From JBAVVD01 sp049697115 (lineage in GTDB: Bacteria > Acidobacteriota > Aminicenantia > Aminicenantales > UBA4085), in contig JBAVVD010000015.1 of the NCBI GenBank assembly GCA_049697115.1, positions 1-34,013 on the forward strand: a stretch of 34,013 nucleotides of DNA, read 5' to 3'. Below the pieces are notes generated by a model. That model ran no database searches. It saw only the letters and a program-made list of their open reading frames with translations, and was not told where the DNA came from. Numbering within the stretch: position 1 is the first letter of the stretch; each line of letters begins with the position of its first letter. Below, piece after piece: positions 31,337 through 34,013 of the stretch. The translations under genes were made by a program, and so were the position numbers.

Positions 31337-33190
31337 CTATTTCCGGATTTGAATAGGGATCACGGCGATTCCATTGAAGACATATTTCACGGGCAGTTGA
31401 TACTCGCCGAGTGTGGACATGTTGAGCTCTGTGGGAGACGAAGTTGCAGCGCGGGGAGAAGTGAACATCAATTTCATCGTCGGCGGAAGGTTGGGCATCT
31501 CTTCGCCCTTCAGAAAAAGGCCCGGCTTGGGGGAGATGATTTTAAAGTAGACGCGGTTATTTTTGCGGAGGTTATTGAGAATCCGGATAAGCTGATAAAA
31601 GCTGCGGGAAACAAAACTCTGTGTTTTATACTGTCCCAACTCGAACTGATGCATAGAGGTCGCATCGGCGACGATCAGCTTGAACTCGGAGCCCGAAGGA
31701 AGGCTGGGAGTCAGAATCTCCACCTCCTCCACGAGGCTCTCCCCTCTGAATGTGCGGGAAAAAACCTTGATCTCAATCCGTTCGCCCGGCGAGACCTCAT
31801 ATTTATTCAGCCAGACTCGTTCCAGGTAGGAAAATCTCGCCCGTTCTGAGGCCTTGACTGTAAGGTCAATGCGGAAAATGCCCACATCCCTGAATTCGTT
31901 GTTGATCAAGAAATAGACGACGGCCGTGAGCAGATTCGAGAGGCTCTGGACCGAAGTGTTGAAATTTCCCGAATACAGGTCTTCCAGATGGACGCTCGAC
32001 GCGTTCTCTAGGTACACATCGGCCTCAAATTCCAGAGAAAGGTCACCATAAGTCCTCTCTTCGCTGGAAAGGATAGAGAAGACCGTCAGGTTGACCAGAA
32101 GGGGACTTAAAATCTTATCATTGACAATATTGACCTTAAATTCCTGAAACCCTTGATCCTCCCTGCCCAGTTTCACGTTCAGAGGGATGAGCTTGGGAAT
32201 TTTTCCGACCTCACCGGAAACTCCGGACGTCCGGTCCTGAGTAAATTTTCCGATCAGACCTCCCGTAGTGGCCACCTTGAAGGAATTCTGTAAACTGGGC
32301 ACAATGGTCAGGACCTTTGCTCTGGCCATGGCAAAGTCCACGGCTCCCAGATTGTACATCGGATGGCCGAAGGCCAGGACGTTATTTCCGTCCACATAAG
32401 TGATTGTTCCTAAGGCCGAAAGGTCCAGGTCGCCGCTGATCAGTTGAAGCGAGACGGCGTCCCCCTCCCGGACGGTCATGTCCGGAAGGGATGTGGACTC
32501 GATGACCTGGCCCCCTCCTCCGGAAAGGACGGGAAAGAATCCCAGCCGGGAAAAAAGCGGTCTGGCTTTTTCGACCGCCGGGGAAGAAAATCCGCCGAAA
32601 ACAAGGGGAATCCTCAGTGGAACACAGGCCTGGCCATTCAGGAAAAAATCCGGCTGGACGGGAAAAATATTCTTATGGATTTCGAACAGGTCTTCCAGGG
32701 AGAGAGACGGTTGAAAGGGAATCCTGGGAGAAGCCATGGTCTTAGGCCTCTCCTTTTGCGCGGAGACGGCCAGCATCTCCCCGATGGGAGTAATGCCGGC
32801 GATGGGCTCTTTAGAAAAAGTAAAACTGAAGGCAATGGCGCCGATAATCTTCCCGTCGATATAAATCGGGCTTCCACTCATTCCGGCAATAACGCCGGTC
32901 GTGTCAAAACTCTTTCCTTTGAGCCTGGCCAGGATGACATTCTTTTTGGGCTGGACATTGTAAATCACTCCCAGAATCTCCACATCGAATTCTTCAATGG
33001 TGCTGCCTTCAAAGACTGTCTTCCCTTTCCCTTTCATCCCCGGCTTGATCTGCTCGAGGGGCATGACAATCGAGGCCGCCAGAGCCGATGCCCAGCAGAG
33101 ACCGGCAACGGCCAGAACAGCGAGAACGTTCAACGCCCTTTTTTTCATGAGCCGATCGCGTGAATTTATCATGGTTTTTTCAGTTTCCAT
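31337..33190 (-). CDS. SpoIVB-like S55 peptidase-domain protein, secreted
   Basis: The protein (617 residues from 33190) has a signal peptide (LNVLAVLAVAGLCWASALAAS). An S55 serine-protease Ser half follows (GVIAGMSGSPIYIDGKIIGA, S105). Further on is a segment with the His-bearing motif LAFGHPMYNLGAVDFA (H276) and then GGLIGKFTQDRTSGVSGEVG. In SpoIVB the His half precedes the Ser half. The remaining residues (about 340-617) are beta-rich and unassigned. Candidate starts are 33241, 33190, 33172 and 33148. GGAG upstream supports 33190, but the ATG at 33148 gives the tidiest signal peptide. The beta-propeller gene follows after 11 bp, possibly a substrate or partner. Confidence 0.75.
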   Translation of the reverse strand: METEKTMINSRDRLMKKRALNVLAVLAVAGLCWASALAASIVMPLEQIKPGMKGKGKTVFEGSTIEEFDVEILGVIYNVQPKKNVILARLKGKSFDTTGVIAGMSGSPIYIDGKIIGAIAFSFTFSKEPIAGITPIGEMLAVSAQKERPKTMASPRIPFQPSLSLEDLFEIHKNIFPVQPDFFLNGQACVPLRIPLVFGGFSSPAVEKARPLFSRLGFFPVLSGGGGQVIESTSLPDMTVREGDAVSLQLISGDLDLSALGTITYVDGNNVLAFGHPMYNLGAVDFAMARAKVLTIVPSLQNSFKVATTGGLIGKFTQDRTSGVSGEVGKIPKLIPLNVKLGREDQGFQEFKVNIVNDKILSPLLVNLTVFSILSSEERTYGDLSLEFEADVYLENASSVHLEDLYSGNFNTSVQSLSNLLTAVVYFLINNEFRDVGIFRIDLTVKASERARFSYLERVWLNKYEVSPGERIEIKVFSRTFRGESLVEEVEILTPSLPSGSEFKLIVADATSMHQFELGQYKTQSFVSRSFYQLIRILNNLRKNNRVYFKIISPKPGLFLKGEEMPNLPPTMKLMFTSPRAATSSPTELNMSTLGEYQLPVKYVFNGIAVIPIQIRK

Positions 33191-33288
33191 ATATGATTTT
33201 ACTCCATTGCGTCGATCCTGAAAACGGTAATTTGGATTCATTGGGCGCCCAGGGATGGATGGAATAGAGAGCGACTCAACCTTTTATC

Positions 33289-34013
33289 TTATTTGATGAG
33301 CCCGATCGCCTTTCCGGCCTGATGGAAGCACCCGAGGACATAATCCAGTTCTTCATCTGTGTGAGTGGCGGAATAGCTCGTGCGGATGAGCGACTGTCCT
33401 AACGGGACCGCCGGATAAATGACGGGATTCGTAAATACTCCCGCCTCTCTAAGTGCCTTCCAGAGCATAAAGGCCTTCGTGTCGTCTTTGATAATCACCG
33501 GAATAATCGGCGTCTCCGTATCACCCGTGTTATAGCCCATGGCCTCAAAGGCGGACTTCATTTTATGGGTGATCTGCCACAGTCTCTCTCTCCGCTCGGG
33601 CTCGGTCTCAATGATATTCAGGGTAGCCAGCACGGTGGCCACTGAAGCGGGCGTAATGCTGGCGCTGAAAATCAGAGAGCGAGCAAAATGCTTGATAAAG
33701 GAGATAACCTTTTTCTCTCCGGCTACAAAGCCCCCCAGCGAGGCAAAGGATTTACTGAAGGTGCCCATGACAATATCGACATCCTCCTCGACGCCGAAGT
33801 GCTCGGCGGTGCCCCGGCCGTTCTTTCCCATCACTCCGATTCCATGGGCGTCGTCCACCATAACCTTGGTGTGATGCTTCTTGGCCAGTTTGATAATTTC
33901 GGGCAGATTGGCCAGGTCGCCTTCCATACTGAAGACACCGTCGACCACAATCAATATCCCCGCGTTTTTATTCATAGAGGAGAGGATTCTCTCCAGATCG
34001 GCCATGTAGTAGT
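33289..34013 (-). CDS. Alpha-oxoamine synthase (BioF/Kbl/Spt family), C-terminal part, 5' end outside window
   Basis: The frame is open across the right edge, so the first residues are missing. The visible 241 codons contain the PLP-enzyme features VDGVFSMEGDLANLPEI, VDDAHGIGVMGKNGRGT and the PLP-lysine motif MGTFSKSFASLGGFVAG, with the family's C-terminal RTSYSATHTDEELD. Such enzymes condense an amino acid with an acyl-CoA: 8-amino-7-oxononanoate synthase, glycine C-acetyltransferase or serine palmitoyltransferase. The visible part does not decide between them; bio genes are not seen next to it, and resemblance is closest to Kbl/Spt-like sequences by eye. It ends about 100 bp upstream of the S55 protease start. 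Confidence 0.88.
   Translation of the reverse strand, partial: YYMADLERILSSMNKNAGILIVVDGVFSMEGDLANLPEIIKLAKKHHTKVMVDDAHGIGVMGKNGRGTAEHFGVEEDVDIVMGTFSKSFASLGGFVAGEKKVISFIKHFARSLIFSASITPASVATVLATLNIIETEPERRERLWQITHKMKSAFEAMGYNTGDTETPIIPVIIKDDTKAFMLWKALREAGVFTNPVIYPAVPLGQSLIRTSYSATHTDEELDYVLGCFHQAGKAIGLIK

Overview
The window reads as a chromosome segment of an anaerobic, amino-acid- or carbohydrate-fermenting bacterium of moderate G+C content. The gene mix is NuoEFG-like and NfnAB-like redox modules, an alanine dehydrogenase homologue, a CoA-transferase of the 4-hydroxybutyrate/acetate type, RNase HIII, a DUF401 permease, outer-membrane and secreted proteins, and a SpoIVB-like S55 protease in a genome that also encodes outer-membrane barrels. 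This fits the Acidobacteriota/Aminicenantes neighbourhood best. That placement is inference from gene content and was not tested by phylogeny.

Left part (1-6700, all minus strand): a probable transcription unit starts at a TTGACA-type promoter (6670-6698). It runs through a pyruvate-kinase-C-terminal-like protein, a small outer-membrane barrel, an RluB-type pseudouridine synthase, a large GT-C/YfhO-like membrane protein interrupted by an in-frame TAG, and a DUF6067-like putative glycoside hydrolase that leaves the window. Just upstream of the promoter is a 133-bp MITE-like element with perfect 17-bp terminal inverted repeats and 8-bp flanking direct repeats.

Middle part: two overlapping, paralogous MacB/FtsX-type ABC permeases (plus strand) converge on an AlaX-type tRNA editing protein. 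The 406-bp gap upstream of alaX holds a 188-bp, highly structured inverted-repeat element. Then comes a long minus-strand redox cluster (23233 down to 11046): promoter, structured leader, Ald homologue, NuoE, NuoF, a NuoG/FdhA-like subunit without the formate dehydrogenase Sec/Cys, NfnA, NfnB, an internal promoter, CoA-transferase, RNase HIII and the DUF401 permease. The inferred theme is fermentative electron balancing: NADH made by oxidative deamination is exchanged among NADH, ferredoxin and NADPH, with acyl-CoA/acid exchange by the CoA-transferase.

Right part: an AT-rich thermonuclease-like gene; a NikR - metallo-beta-lactamase-fold hydrolase - amidohydrolase series (minus strand); a divergent GHMP kinase and elongation factor P (plus strand); a secreted beta-propeller protein preceded by an S55-type protease in which the Ser half and His half of the catalytic domain appear in swapped order; and the C-terminal part of an alpha-oxoamine synthase (BioF/Kbl/Spt-type PLP enzyme) cut by the right edge. 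I saw no rRNA, tRNA or CRISPR array.
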